Part shown: in pieces, positions 45,407 to 55,221 of the stretch
Layout: each line of letters begins with the position of its first letter
Position numbering within the stretch: the first letter of the stretch is position 1
DNA from: Candidatus Thalassospirochaeta sargassi
Lineage (GTDB): Bacteria; Spirochaetota; Spirochaetia; UBA9216
DNA: 64,000 nucleotides
Assembly (NCBI GenBank): GCA_028532855.1
Contig: JAQQAL010000024.1
Location: 1 to 64,000 of the forward strand
Reading direction: 5' to 3'
Program-made: the position numbers and the translations under genes
Notes under the pieces: model-generated
What the model saw: only the letters and a program-made list of their open reading frames with translations
What the model was told of the DNA's origin: nothing
Databases searched by the model: none

Positions 45407-45420
45407 GTAACATATGTTAC
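45407..45420. promoter_or_regulatory. perfect palindrome upstream of hcp
   Basis: GTAACATATGTTAC is a perfect 14-base palindrome with the size and half-site spacing expected for a Crp/Fnr-type dimer. It lies 67 bases before the hcp start codon, where an activator would bind. The Crp/Fnr gene at 35099 is the candidate partner. Confidence 0.6.
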
Positions 45421-45513
45421 GAAAATGAAGGTTTATATTAAATATTATTAAAAAAGCAAGGAATACGGGCGCCCGGGCGGGTCTTTCGCTAAAAAACATT
45501 ATGTTTTCATCTT

Positions 45514-45552
45514 GCTGCGCAAGGAAATTGCGGCAGCCCCTGGCGCGGGGGC
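45514..45552 (-). terminator. hairpins downstream of the amidohydrolase-like gene
   Basis: CTTGCTGCGCAAG and GCCCC-CGCGCCA-GGGGC form two GC hairpins just past the stop. The T content downstream is weak, so this is a possible, not proven, terminator. Confidence 0.4.
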
Positions 45553-45556
45553 AGTT

Positions 45557-46951
45557 TTACTTATGGGTAAAATAAGCTCCAGCCTTTATAACCGTGAACG
45601 GATCACGCAGAACAGACAAATCGTTAAGCGGGTTGTCCTCAGTTAGGATAAAGTCAGCTGAAAAACCCTCCTTAATCAGACCCCATTTGCGTTTGGTTTT
45701 CATCCGTTCGCCGATTATAGAAGCGTTAAGGGTTGCTGTCTGCAGGGCTTCAAGGTTGGTGAAACCGTTTTCGGTCAGGATGCGCAGCTCATCGTGCAGT
45801 GATAATCCCGGCGCAATACCGTACCAGGAACGTGCATTCCAGTCGGTGCCTGCAGCAACCAGTATGTCTGCGTCATGAAGCAGCTGCAGGACGAGCTTGT
45901 TAAGCCTGTTTCTGAAAACAATGTAGTCAGGAACTGTCTCCAGCCTGAAGTGGTCGCCTGATACCCGCCTCGTCATGATCTTGATATTGTCGATAAACTC
46001 CGGTAGCCTGTGCTCTACGGCATATTCAACATAAGCATCGGGGTTATCAATCTTTAGTGACGATATCTCTTCAATAAACATACCGGTTGTTATTGCAATA
46101 TTTTTAGACTTCATTTTAGCAATGATATTTTCAAGTTGCGGACCGAACTCCTGCAGCAGTTCCGTATCGGAAAGTCCATAATAGCTGCTGAAAAACTCAT
46201 CATACTTAAGGTAGTATTCTTCCTCTTTGAAGTACTCAATGCTTTCGGCAAAATCCTGCGGCATCAGTAGAAGGTCAATCACCGCTATACTTTCGAGTTC
46301 ATCAAGCCCCAGGCCGGCACAACGGTTGAAATCGCCGATATTATAGACTGCCGCCTTTGTGTAGATATTGTTTTCTTCAGTATAGTTTAAAATGTTGTCC
46401 ATCTGGGCAGGCGCAACGTAGAAGTTAATCTTTACATATTCTGCCTCGGCTGCCTCCATGTCCCTGCCTATAGATTCGGCATATTTACCGGTGCTGTAAT
46501 TTGCAGGCAGGCACCAGATGAAATCGGGGCCCGGGGTTTCATTGCCGCGCATTTCCGCCTCGGCTTCGGCAAATGAAGCAGGGAAGTAGTTTGTGGCTCC
46601 GTTGCGCAGGTTTGTTATCCCGTATGAAAGGTATGTGTCGCCGGGATGGGTTCCCCAGAACTCAATGTCGGCAATCTTCTTGCCGCAATACACCTGCATG
46701 TCGCTAAGCCCAGGGGTAAGGTACATTGATTCACCGTCAAAAACGGTTTCAGCATCGGCCGGCAGTGCCGCGGCATCGGCAATCTGTGTAATCACTCCGC
46801 CTGTCATCTCGATATAGCGGTTTTCAGCAATCTCTCCGGTTTCAACGTCAATAATGTGAACGTTTGTGATATACGAAACCTCAGGCTTTTCACAGCCTGC
46901 AATAATAAGCAGGCAGGACACACTGCAAATTATCAATAACTTTTTCATCAT
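45557..46951 (-). CDS. amidohydrolase-like lipoprotein without metal ligands
   Basis: A 464-residue lipoprotein (lipobox LLIIAGC near residue 20). The overall layout is the metallo-dependent hydrolase family: an N-terminal VHIIDVETGEIAENRYIEM small domain, the TPGLSDM segment, and a C-terminal AAGTDWNARSWYG and GLIKEGFSADFILTEDNPL. However, the HxH after TPGLSDM is replaced by QVY, and the strand-5 and strand-6 His positions (TKAAVY and ELESIAV) also lack His. Only the final Asp is kept. It is probably a binding protein or an enzyme with a changed mechanism. AAGGACAGG precedes the ATG. Confidence 0.82.
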   Translation of the reverse strand: MMKKLLIICSVSCLLIIAGCEKPEVSYITNVHIIDVETGEIAENRYIEMTGGVITQIADAAALPADAETVFDGESMYLTPGLSDMQVYCGKKIADIEFWGTHPGDTYLSYGITNLRNGATNYFPASFAEAEAEMRGNETPGPDFIWCLPANYSTGKYAESIGRDMEAAEAEYVKINFYVAPAQMDNILNYTEENNIYTKAAVYNIGDFNRCAGLGLDELESIAVIDLLLMPQDFAESIEYFKEEEYYLKYDEFFSSYYGLSDTELLQEFGPQLENIIAKMKSKNIAITTGMFIEEISSLKIDNPDAYVEYAVEHRLPEFIDNIKIMTRRVSGDHFRLETVPDYIVFRNRLNKLVLQLLHDADILVAAGTDWNARSWYGIAPGLSLHDELRILTENGFTNLEALQTATLNASIIGERMKTKRKWGLIKEGFSADFILTEDNPLNDLSVLRDPFTVIKAGAYFTHK

Positions 46952-47113
46952 CCTGTCCTTTTTTACCTCTATTTCAATTCCATTGATAATTTTAACACGA
47001 TTATTTGAAAATTACTTTATTTTACCGGATGGAGACTTCGTTTATATAGCCTTGATTTATCAGTGCTTTCGTCAGCATGATGATTGTATTTTCAGAGGTA
47101 CTGAAACTTACTG

Positions 47114-47671
47114 TCAGCTGTATGAGTCGACATAAATAAAATCAGAGAGCGTTTTTCGATCGGGTCTATTTTCTTCTATTGCTGCCTGTTGTTCGTCTAA
47201 CAGCTCTTTATAGTTTTCAGAGTGCCTACCTACGGCAATGATGTTAATCAGTTTCATAGATTCAGGAATTTCAAGTATTTTTTTTGCTGAATCCTGATCA
47301 AAGCCCGCCATGGGATGGGCCACAAGCCCTAGTTCAACTGCCTGCAGCATAATAAATCCGCATGCTATACCTGTGTCGTAGAGATAGTAGTCTCTGCCGT
47401 CCTTCAAACGGCAATCAAGCCCGGCTTCTGTAAATACCGCAATAAGCAGAGAGGCCTCAGCCGCCCAGCTGTTCTTTTCTGAAAGTGCGCTGTTTAATTC
47501 TTTGAGCTTTTTACCATCTGAAATAAAAATAAACTGCCACGGCTGCTTATTAAAGCATGACGGAGCCAGTTGTGCAGCCCGGCCGAGTTTTGTGATGATA
47601 TCATTTGTAATATCAGTCCTTGTAAGAGCGCGGTAAGCCCTTCGTGTTTCTATTGCTTCATCCACATTCAT
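47114..47671 (-). CDS. nitroreductase-family protein
   Basis: A 185-residue FMN protein with N-terminal TRRAYRALTRTD, SCFNKQPWQFIFISD (a Cys- and Trp-containing FMN-binding loop) and C-terminal IIAVGRHSENYKELLDEQ. These proteins reduce nitro groups or quinones with NAD(P)H. The ATG at 47671 is preferred to a GTG four codons upstream because GGAGTGAAG lies before it. It stands alone, divergent from nothing and ahead of a 280-base gap. Confidence 0.87.
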   Translation of the reverse strand: MNVDEAIETRRAYRALTRTDITNDIITKLGRAAQLAPSCFNKQPWQFIFISDGKKLKELNSALSEKNSWAAEASLLIAVFTEAGLDCRLKDGRDYYLYDTGIACGFIMLQAVELGLVAHPMAGFDQDSAKKILEIPESMKLINIIAVGRHSENYKELLDEQQAAIEENRPDRKTLSDFIYVDSYS

Positions 47672-47842
47672 AAAAATCTTCACTCCCTGATAAGATTGAT
47701 AACAATAATTCCGAAAGCGCTGTTTGCAGGACGAGCCTTATGACATCTGGTAGTTACACAATAGTCTGTCAGTCAGTATCAAGGCAGCCTGATAAAAATG
47801 GCTCCGGAGAATTATAAATATAATAATATCAAAAATATCAAT

Positions 47843-47880
47843 AAAAAAAAGCCCGCCGGAACCAACTTCTGGTGTCGGTA
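47843..47880 (-). terminator. probable terminator of the propeller lipoprotein gene
   Basis: On the minus strand CCGACACC, loop AGAAGTT, GGTTCCGG is an imperfect stem followed by CGGGC and eight T. The rest of the 47672-47964 gap holds nothing recognisable. Confidence 0.45.
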
Positions 47881-47964
47881 AGTTAGATACGGCAAAATCT
47901 ATGTCAGTTAGCGATATGAAGTGGCATCCTGTTCTTACATTATTTCAAGTCAGCCGTGAAATAG

Positions 47965-50727
47965 TCATTCCCCCCTGAGATTGATAACCTGTAACCCTGA
48001 TGAGTCTGTTGCAAGATATGCGTAAGAACCCGCAACTGCGACTCCGGAAACCCGGTAGGGATAATTATAATTACCGATAATATGAAGATTTACAGCTTCA
48101 GGGTCATAGATGTCTATTATCTGGAGGCCGGCAGTATTATCAGCAATAAAAGCGTAACCGCCGGCAACGGCAACATCTTCGGCAGTATTGGAGGTATCGC
48201 AACTGCTGACAATTGTACAAAAATGATCAGAATTCGGGTCAATATCGATAATCTGCAAACCTGACCAGCCGTCTGCAATATAGGCGTAATCACCTGCAAT
48301 GACGACATCCCGTGCATCACTTGTAGTGCAGTTTGCTACAATTGTACAGTAGTCACTGGAATAGGGGTTAATATCAATTATCTGCAAGCCTGAGGAGTCG
48401 TCGGCGACATAGGCATAGTCGCCTATAACCGCAACACCATAGGCGTAACCGGAGGTTGTGCAGCTGCCGGCGAGAGTTGGCGATGCGGGTTCTGTTATAT
48501 CAAGTATCACCAGTCCTGAATCCTCGTTTGAAAGATATGCGTACTCACCTGCTACAGTTACGCTATAGGTATAATTGTCAAGTTCATAACTGCCTATTAT
48601 CGTTGGTGAAGACACCGTGCTGCAGTCGATTATCTTCAGGCCCGATGACTGGTTCACAACATATGCATAATTCCCGGCTATAGCGACGTCAAAAGTCCTG
48701 TCAACATCTTCATAATCATAATTATAAGTTTCACAACTGCCCACAAGCATAGGAGATTCCGGGTCAGTTATATCCGATATCTTGAGACCAAAGTATTCAT
48801 CTGCAACATAGGCATAGTTTCCTGAGACTACGAGGTCATAGGCTTCCGATATGGATTCATCACTTCCTTCCAAAACAGGGGCATCAGGGACAGTAATGTC
48901 GAATATCTCAAGCCCATAACTGCTTGATGCAACAAAGGCGTAATTGCCTGATACTTTGATATCAGAAGATCCTGAGGTTGTACATTTCTCCTGGAAAACA
49001 GGAGCTGACGGGTCGTTGCAGTTGATTTTCAGAAGGCCGAGATTGGTGTCCAGAACATAAGCGTAATTACCTGACAGTGCGACTCTGGAATTTGATGAAA
49101 TACCGTCATAGATGCCTGCGATGCTTAGATCAGTTGGATCAGAGCAGTCGGCTACCCAAAGAGTATCCGCATATGTAACATAGGCATAGTCGCCGGATAC
49201 AGCAAGTCCGTAATTATATCTATATTCATCCCCATCATTGAAATCGCTCATTTTTGAAATGCTTCCCTGGGATGAAATATCGTAGATATACAGGCCTCCA
49301 TCGAAGTAGTCGCCGGTTGCAATGTAGGCATAATCACCATCGACGACGATTTCATGAGGCTCTCCGCCGGTGAGCGGTCTGGAGGCATCTACAGCTGGAT
49401 TCTCCGGTTCAGTTATATTAATTTTATATAAATCCTCATCTTCACCGTATACATAGGCATAATCACCAGAGACAGTGATCACATTAATTGAATTTTCGGC
49501 AGTGAAGCTGCTTTCAAAAGAGGGTGAGGAGGGCGATCTGCAATCAATTATTTCCAGATAATCGTCTTCCGCGATATAGACGAACCCGTCGGAGTAGTCG
49601 ATGTCGTAAGCATAAGAGTTTAAGTCATCATACCTGCCCTCTATTGATGGAGATTCCGGGTTACTGCAGTCGATTATACTAAGACCGGAATTCCATCCTA
49701 CGGCATACACATAATCACCTGATACTGCAATGCCACTAGCTGAAACAGTCTCCAGGCTTCCTACAAGCTCAAAACTGAATCGATCAGGGACCGCGGTTGT
49801 ATAATCACTGATGATATCAACATAATCAGTAGGCCTTATCCTGTAATAGTAGGTTGTATCATTTTCAAGTGAGCTGTCGGTGTATTCGTTGTTATCTAGA
49901 TTGCTGCGTACAATACGCCATGAACCGTCGGGAGAAGTGCTGCGCTCTACTGTAAAGCTGTCGATGTCCGAATTTTCATTCCACGTGATGGTAATTGACT
50001 TGTAATCAACCTCCTTTACTGAAGGCACAAAGATGCGGCTGTTCAGGGGGATTGTTGTTTCTTCGGATGATAATGCATCATCTCCAATATCGTCCGGAAT
50101 AACGGCAGTTAACTGAAAGCTGTATTCAAGACCGTTTGTTAATCCAGTCCATGTATAGGTTGTTGACTCAGGATCAAGTTCTACCGTTTCTGAGTAGTCG
50201 GATTGATAGATCGAATATGATTCCACATTCGGGACCGGCTCCCAGCTGATCGTAACCTGCTTGTTTCCGGGGGAAAGCGTGAAGCCTGATATGTCGCCGC
50301 CGTCATCGGGTTTACAGATATTTACTCTGGCAGAGCCGGTGTTGCCGTTACTGTCTTCTGCAGAAAGTTCAATAACCTTATCTCCGCTGATATCTGATAC
50401 ATTAATCGTTGTTGAGAAGCCTCCGTTATTTATATCTACATCGGCGGTGCCGCTGACGCTTGTTCCCGAGATGCTGTATGTTACCGACAGGTTTGTTCCT
50501 TCGGGTAGACTGCCGATAGAATCATCAGCAATATATCCTGTCAGTTCCAGTACAGTGGCATACTCACCATAATCTTCGGGGCTTGTTACTACAATGGTCG
50601 GAGCATCCGCGTCGGTTAAAACCGTGAGAATACTGGTGTTAAGCGGTTCGGGGCAGCTCGTCAAAAACAGGCAGAGAACCATCGAGATTAAAGCTGCTGT
50701 TATAAGTTGTACTTTTCTATTCTTCAT
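47965..50727 (-). CDS. large lipoprotein: Ig-like and Fn3 domains plus 14 LVIVD repeats
   Basis: A 920-residue surface lipoprotein. The ATG at 50727 gives a clean signal and lipobox (CLFLTSC) and has GAGGA nine bases upstream; longer frames are unlikely. After a Ser/Pro/Asp-rich stretch come an Ig-like domain, two fibronectin type III domains (about residues 140-320), and then 14 repeats of about 42 residues of the pattern VSGDYAYVADxxSGLxIIDI. These are LVIVD beta-propeller blades, which would make two seven-bladed propellers. The gene follows the transglutaminase/TPR gene by four bases. It is probably an adhesin or scaffold. Confidence 0.85.
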   Translation of the reverse strand: MKNRKVQLITAALISMVLCLFLTSCPEPLNTSILTVLTDADAPTIVVTSPEDYGEYATVLELTGYIADDSIGSLPEGTNLSVTYSISGTSVSGTADVDINNGGFSTTINVSDISGDKVIELSAEDSNGNTGSARVNICKPDDGGDISGFTLSPGNKQVTISWEPVPNVESYSIYQSDYSETVELDPESTTYTWTGLTNGLEYSFQLTAVIPDDIGDDALSSEETTIPLNSRIFVPSVKEVDYKSITITWNENSDIDSFTVERSTSPDGSWRIVRSNLDNNEYTDSSLENDTTYYYRIRPTDYVDIISDYTTAVPDRFSFELVGSLETVSASGIAVSGDYVYAVGWNSGLSIIDCSNPESPSIEGRYDDLNSYAYDIDYSDGFVYIAEDDYLEIIDCRSPSSPSFESSFTAENSINVITVSGDYAYVYGEDEDLYKINITEPENPAVDASRPLTGGEPHEIVVDGDYAYIATGDYFDGGLYIYDISSQGSISKMSDFNDGDEYRYNYGLAVSGDYAYVTYADTLWVADCSDPTDLSIAGIYDGISSNSRVALSGNYAYVLDTNLGLLKINCNDPSAPVFQEKCTTSGSSDIKVSGNYAFVASSSYGLEIFDITVPDAPVLEGSDESISEAYDLVVSGNYAYVADEYFGLKISDITDPESPMLVGSCETYNYDYEDVDRTFDVAIAGNYAYVVNQSSGLKIIDCSTVSSPTIIGSYELDNYTYSVTVAGEYAYLSNEDSGLVILDITEPASPTLAGSCTTSGYAYGVAVIGDYAYVADDSSGLQIIDINPYSSDYCTIVANCTTSDARDVVIAGDYAYIADGWSGLQIIDIDPNSDHFCTIVSSCDTSNTAEDVAVAGGYAFIADNTAGLQIIDIYDPEAVNLHIIGNYNYPYRVSGVAVAGSYAYLATDSSGLQVINLRGE

Positions 50728-50731
50728 AATT

Positions 50732-52882
50732 TTATTCCTCAGAAAACATGACAAGGCTGTCTGCTGCATCAGAAGCCCGGGTGATATCTCCGCCGGAGCC
50801 CAGGTAGTTGAATGCAACGGCCTGGTCAGGATCCAATCGCTTAGCTTTTGCGTAATAAATACCGGCTTTATCATTTTCATCAAGTGCGTAACATGTTTTA
50901 CTCATGTTCAGGTAAAGTTTGAATAGTGTCCGTTTAGATGCTTGTGATGTTTCAGCCTCTTGTATAATGGTGTTGTATAAGTTGTATGTTGAGCTGTATT
51001 TTCCTGTCAGATAGTAAAGTGAGCCGAGGTTCAGTTTTGCATTCATGTAGCCCGGGTTTATTACGGTTGCTTTTTTGAATGCTGTTTCAGCTTCTCTGTA
51101 CTCGCCAAGTTTCGCTGCAGCTACCCCGTAGGAATTCCAGCTTCTGGGATTATTTTCTGTCTCGGCTTCAATGCGCATAGGTTTAAGTACCATTTGTGAC
51201 CATGCCTCCAGATCCTGATAAAAAGCTGACGTAACCGCATCGTTGTCCCCGTATTGCAGGCCCAGGTCTGTCTCACGCAGAACAACCGGGCGGAACAGCT
51301 TCTGGGCTTCTGCAGTTTTATAAAAGCCCCTGTGTTCAGGATTACTGTTTAATTCTGCGTACTCCGCATAACCCCTGCTCCAGGCTTCAGCAAAACTGCT
51401 CCGGCCTATCATCGTTATTTCAACAGGAATCCATATGCTGCCGTCGATTTCGATAATCATATTTCGAGCCGGATTAACCATCTTGTAATCTGCAGATGGT
51501 ACACCGGTGTTGAATGCACAGAATATGTGACCGGGAACTGTAACAAGTGCTGTATCAATTCCGATGGTTTCCAGCATTGTGCAGTAGAGCACCGTTAAAT
51601 CATCACAGTCTCCAGTCAGTCTTTTTAATGTCTCACGCGGGAGATTGATTGAATCTACAACTACATCGTCCCCCTGCATTTTTGTGAAGGGGGATGTTGG
51701 ATCAATCTGGTACAGGATTCCGATTTCACCGAGGGCGTTGAATGCCTGCATGGCAAACTGCAGGTTGCTGCTGATATATGGTTGAACAAGCTCCCGGTGA
51801 ATCTGCCGTATATGGCTTGAATAATTACGTACAGCGGAATCCTGGGATGTTATGAATGCAGCCGCCTTGCGATCATCGTCCCAGATTAGCGCATTGCGAT
51901 CATACAGGTCATAAGTGACTGAATGCCGCTGCTCAATCTCACGGCCCCGAACGGTGTAGTTTGCGATTACCTCCCCTGTAAGCGGTGTCACTCCCTGAGT
52001 TGCGAATACATCATTGTTGAAGCTCATCGTAACTGGAATCTCTATACTTTCACCCGGAGAAAGGTTTATATCCCGGGCAATAGGGCTTGGTGAGTCCATA
52101 AAGCCGGGCTGCATAAATGACAGACTGATGTCCTCGAGAGTATATTTTTCCTTGTTTGTTATAATCAGGCTTCCTGCCCGATTTTTTACGTAGTATGACT
52201 GCATGGCGGCAAACAACGGCGGCAGGTTGAGTTTATCAAATCTAATTGCCTTTATGGTCGACCGTGCTGAATCCGGATCTTCACCATAGCGGTATGAACC
52301 GGAAAAACCGACACCCAGAGTGAGGCCGTTATCGTCGGTAAGTTCGCCGAAAGTATGGTTGAAGCCCAGGGTCGGGTTGATTGATATACTGAAGCTGTAA
52401 GAGGGATTCAGAGCAAAACGACCCGATAGTCCGGCTATAATATTCTGCTGTCCATAGATTGTTTCCTCATCATCAATATACACCAGTTCGGTGTAGTACG
52501 ACTGGGCAAAGGCGCAGTAAAAGTCGGCTCCCAATTCGAATTCCCGCGACAGGCGTGAAGTGTAGCCTATACCCGGGCCTGCGTAAATGAAATAATGACT
52601 CCAGTCCTGATTATCATCTCCAGTGTAGCTGTAGTTTAAGAAGCCCGCTACAGCCAGAATCTGCAGGTTCGGCCGCCCCGGAAGCGGATATCTTGCTTCT
52701 CCGGATAGCTGGTTTATATCAAAATCACTCAATGCATCGCTGGTGATACCGGACATCTGATGATAATAAAATCCGGCTGATATTGGATAGGAATAATATT
52801 CATTCAGATTAACATCGCCGCCTTGACTGAAAGCTGTACTGCTGATCAGTAACAGGATAAAGGGAGTCATGAGTTTTTTCAT
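50732..52882 (-). CDS. transglutaminase-like protein with C-terminal TPR repeats
   Basis: A 716-residue exported protein. A signal peptide (MKKLMTPFILLLISSTAFSQ) leads into about 200 residues resembling an outer-membrane beta-barrel or all-beta domain. A beta-sandwich follows. The transglutaminase-like core is at about 420-500, with Cys in RLTGDCDDLTVLYCTMLE and His in VPGHIFCAFN. At least three TPR units occupy the C-terminus (YGVAAAKLGEYREAETAFKK and following). The ATG at 52882 has GGAG upstream and is preferred to 52897. It probably processes or cross-links envelope proteins, perhaps its neighbour, the propeller lipoprotein. Confidence 0.78.
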   Translation of the reverse strand: MKKLMTPFILLLISSTAFSQGGDVNLNEYYSYPISAGFYYHQMSGITSDALSDFDINQLSGEARYPLPGRPNLQILAVAGFLNYSYTGDDNQDWSHYFIYAGPGIGYTSRLSREFELGADFYCAFAQSYYTELVYIDDEETIYGQQNIIAGLSGRFALNPSYSFSISINPTLGFNHTFGELTDDNGLTLGVGFSGSYRYGEDPDSARSTIKAIRFDKLNLPPLFAAMQSYYVKNRAGSLIITNKEKYTLEDISLSFMQPGFMDSPSPIARDINLSPGESIEIPVTMSFNNDVFATQGVTPLTGEVIANYTVRGREIEQRHSVTYDLYDRNALIWDDDRKAAAFITSQDSAVRNYSSHIRQIHRELVQPYISSNLQFAMQAFNALGEIGILYQIDPTSPFTKMQGDDVVVDSINLPRETLKRLTGDCDDLTVLYCTMLETIGIDTALVTVPGHIFCAFNTGVPSADYKMVNPARNMIIEIDGSIWIPVEITMIGRSSFAEAWSRGYAEYAELNSNPEHRGFYKTAEAQKLFRPVVLRETDLGLQYGDNDAVTSAFYQDLEAWSQMVLKPMRIEAETENNPRSWNSYGVAAAKLGEYREAETAFKKATVINPGYMNAKLNLGSLYYLTGKYSSTYNLYNTIIQEAETSQASKRTLFKLYLNMSKTCYALDENDKAGIYYAKAKRLDPDQAVAFNYLGSGGDITRASDAADSLVMFSEE

Positions 52883-52897
52883 TCTATTATGCTCCAT

Positions 52898-53135
52898 TTT
52901 TCTATTTGTTTCTCAAAATCTATCGTATTATGGATAAATGATCGTCCGGAATTATAAATCCGGACGTTTTTATGCTAAAAAATTACAGTGAAAATTTATT
53001 GCAGCTTAATATGCGAAGGTTTGTGAATATTAAATCTAAATTCTATAAGTTGAAATAAATCGAAAAATATGAGATTATCACATCAAAACAACCACATTTC
53101 GGGGTTTACATTCCCCATATTCTTAAGGAGACAAC
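52898..53135. other. divergent promoter region between the TPR protein and proS
   Basis: 238 bases, strongly AT-rich, with no gene. AAGGAGA precedes the proS ATG at 53136. Promoters for both directions must lie here, but I see no clear pair of boxes. Confidence 0.4.
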
Positions 53136-54911
53136 ATGCGGTTTTCCCAGATTTTCGGACATACTTTGAAAGAAGCACCATCAGATGCTCAGGCTGTTTC
53201 ACATCAGTACCTCATCCGCGGCGGATATATTCACCAGGTTGCGGCAGGGCTTTTTTCATATCTGCCGCTTGCGCGCAGGGTTCTTAATAAAATAGAAGGG
53301 ATTCTTCATGAAGAGATGGCAATGATAGGTGCTCAGGAGATTACCATGCCTGTTGTACTCCCGGCTGATATGTGGCAGGACTCAGGGCGCTGGTACACAA
53401 TCGGCTCCGAGATGACAAAGTTCCACGACAGAAAAGACCACGACATGGTTCTTGCAATGACACATGAAGAAGCGCTCTGCGACCTTGCTGCCAAATATAT
53501 TCGCTCACATAAGGAGCTTCCACAGCTAGTTTACCATATTCAGACTAAATGGCGTGATGATGCCAGACCCCGTGCCGGTCTAATCCGGGTTCGCGAATTC
53601 AAAATGAAGGATTCCTATAGTTTGGATACCTCATGGGAGGGGCTGGACAAGCAGTACAGGGCTCACTATCAGAGCTATTTCAACATCTTTAACCGATGTG
53701 GACTGGATGTCCTTGCCGTTAAGTCAGATACGGGAATGATGGGGGGAAAGATTGCCCATGAGTTCATGTACCTCACTCCCATTGGAGAGGACACTATAAT
53801 ATACTGCGACAGCTGCGGTTATAATTCAAACCGTCAGGTCGCTGAGTTTGAAAAGCCCGAAGCAGTTAAAGAAGATCTAAAAGATGTGGAGAAGATTGAG
53901 ACCCCCGATTGCAAGACGATCGATGATCTCGCAAAATTCCTTGATGTACCTGAAAGCAGAACGGCAAAGGCTGTATTCATGGTTGCTACCATTCAGGAAG
54001 ATAATGAAACCGAGGTCGAAAAGTTTGTACTGGCCATTCTGCGCGGCGATATGGATCTTAATGAAACCAAGCTTGCAAATGCGGTAAAAGCCAAGGACCT
54101 GCGGCCCGCGCATGAAGATGAGATTAAGGCCGTAGGTGCGGTTCCCGGATACGGTTCGCCTGTAGGAGTAAAGGGGGCCTATGTGGTTGTGGATGATCTT
54201 GCGGCCGAATCAACAAACCTTGTCGGCGGAGCCAATGAAGCTGGGTTTCACCTGCTCAATCTGAACTGCGGGCGTGATTTTAAGGCTGACCTGGTTATTG
54301 ATATTGCCGCTGCTGAGGCTGGTTATAAATGTGTTAACTGTGGAGCCGAACTCAAGGCTGAAAAGGCTGTTGAGGTCGGCAATATATTCAAGCTCGGAAC
54401 CCGTTACAGCGAGGCAATGAATGTAACCTATCAGGATGAAAACGGCAAACTACAGCCTGTCATCATGGGTTCGTACGGAATAGGTGTTGGTCGTCTTCTG
54501 TCCTGTGTTGTAGAGCAGCACAATGATGAATACGGTATTAAATGGCCTATTTCGATTGCCCCCTTTCAGGTGGAGATTGTACTGCTTCATGATAAGAAGG
54601 GGACTGAAGCTCAGGAAGTGGCCGAGAGCCTCTATGAAGATTTCAAGGCTGCAGGCATTGAAGTCCTGTTTGATGACCGAAAAGAAAGTCCCGGTTTCAA
54701 ATTTAATGATGCCGACCTGATTGGTATACCACTGAGACTCACCGTCGGCCGGCGTGCGCTTGATAAGGGCGGTGTAGAGTTTAAGGTCAGAGGCGAAAAG
54801 GATAATGAAATTGTACCTGTTGATGAGGCTGTTGATAAAATCAAGACTGAAATTCAACGGCTGGAAAAAGAACTGCGAGACAGAGTTCAGAAAGTAGAAT
54901 ACAAAGACTGA
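53136..54911 (+). CDS. proS: prolyl-tRNA synthetase
   Basis: A 591-residue class II synthetase of the bacterial type. Motif 1 is around LIRGGYIHQVAAGLFSYLPL, motif 2 around WRDDARPRAGLIRVREFKMK, and motif 3 in SYGIGVGRLLSCVVEQ. Residues about 230-400 form the inserted YbaK-like editing domain that clears Ala-tRNA-Pro. C-terminal anticodon-binding residues are IEVLFDDRKESPGFKFNDAD. The AAGGAGA before the ATG is strong. It stands alone. Confidence 0.97.
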   Translation: MRFSQIFGHTLKEAPSDAQAVSHQYLIRGGYIHQVAAGLFSYLPLARRVLNKIEGILHEEMAMIGAQEITMPVVLPADMWQDSGRWYTIGSEMTKFHDRKDHDMVLAMTHEEALCDLAAKYIRSHKELPQLVYHIQTKWRDDARPRAGLIRVREFKMKDSYSLDTSWEGLDKQYRAHYQSYFNIFNRCGLDVLAVKSDTGMMGGKIAHEFMYLTPIGEDTIIYCDSCGYNSNRQVAEFEKPEAVKEDLKDVEKIETPDCKTIDDLAKFLDVPESRTAKAVFMVATIQEDNETEVEKFVLAILRGDMDLNETKLANAVKAKDLRPAHEDEIKAVGAVPGYGSPVGVKGAYVVVDDLAAESTNLVGGANEAGFHLLNLNCGRDFKADLVIDIAAAEAGYKCVNCGAELKAEKAVEVGNIFKLGTRYSEAMNVTYQDENGKLQPVIMGSYGIGVGRLLSCVVEQHNDEYGIKWPISIAPFQVEIVLLHDKKGTEAQEVAESLYEDFKAAGIEVLFDDRKESPGFKFNDADLIGIPLRLTVGRRALDKGGVEFKVRGEKDNEIVPVDEAVDKIKTEIQRLEKELRDRVQKVEYKD

Positions 54912-55221
54912 TTAATTATGAATTAATAATTTCAACCCCGGTGCTCATACGAATGGCGGCAAATTAGCTAGATCTCGTCCATTACAAAACTTTATCTGAC
55001 GGGAGCAGTAATATTTACATCGGCTGTTGAGAATTATAATTTCATGGGATATGGTTTGACAAATTTGTTTACAGATTTAAATATAGTGATGAAGATTACA
55101 AAAAAAGATGACTTTTCTCTTGTGGGTTGTATGGGATTAAAATATATATTAAGCAATGCTGATTTTTTGACAGTAACGATTTTACTCATCTTGAATTGGA
55201 GTGGGTTTTTGCGTTTTAAGC
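54912..55221. other. non-coding gap after proS
   Basis: About 310 AT-rich bases. A 66-codon frame (55044-55244) starts without a ribosome-binding site or promoter, runs into neuB, and shows no family features, so I do not call it. No terminator was identified for proS or neuB here. Confidence 0.4.

Noticed and set aside
48082-48264. Plus-strand frames opposite the propeller gene and similar frames opposite hcp, metG and proS
   Set aside because: They are shadows of strong genes on the other strand, without start signals or family features.
47965-49800. Apparent DNA repeats, possible CRISPR or satellite array
   Set aside because: The repetition is the 42-residue protein repeat of the LVIVD propeller, with divergent DNA between units.
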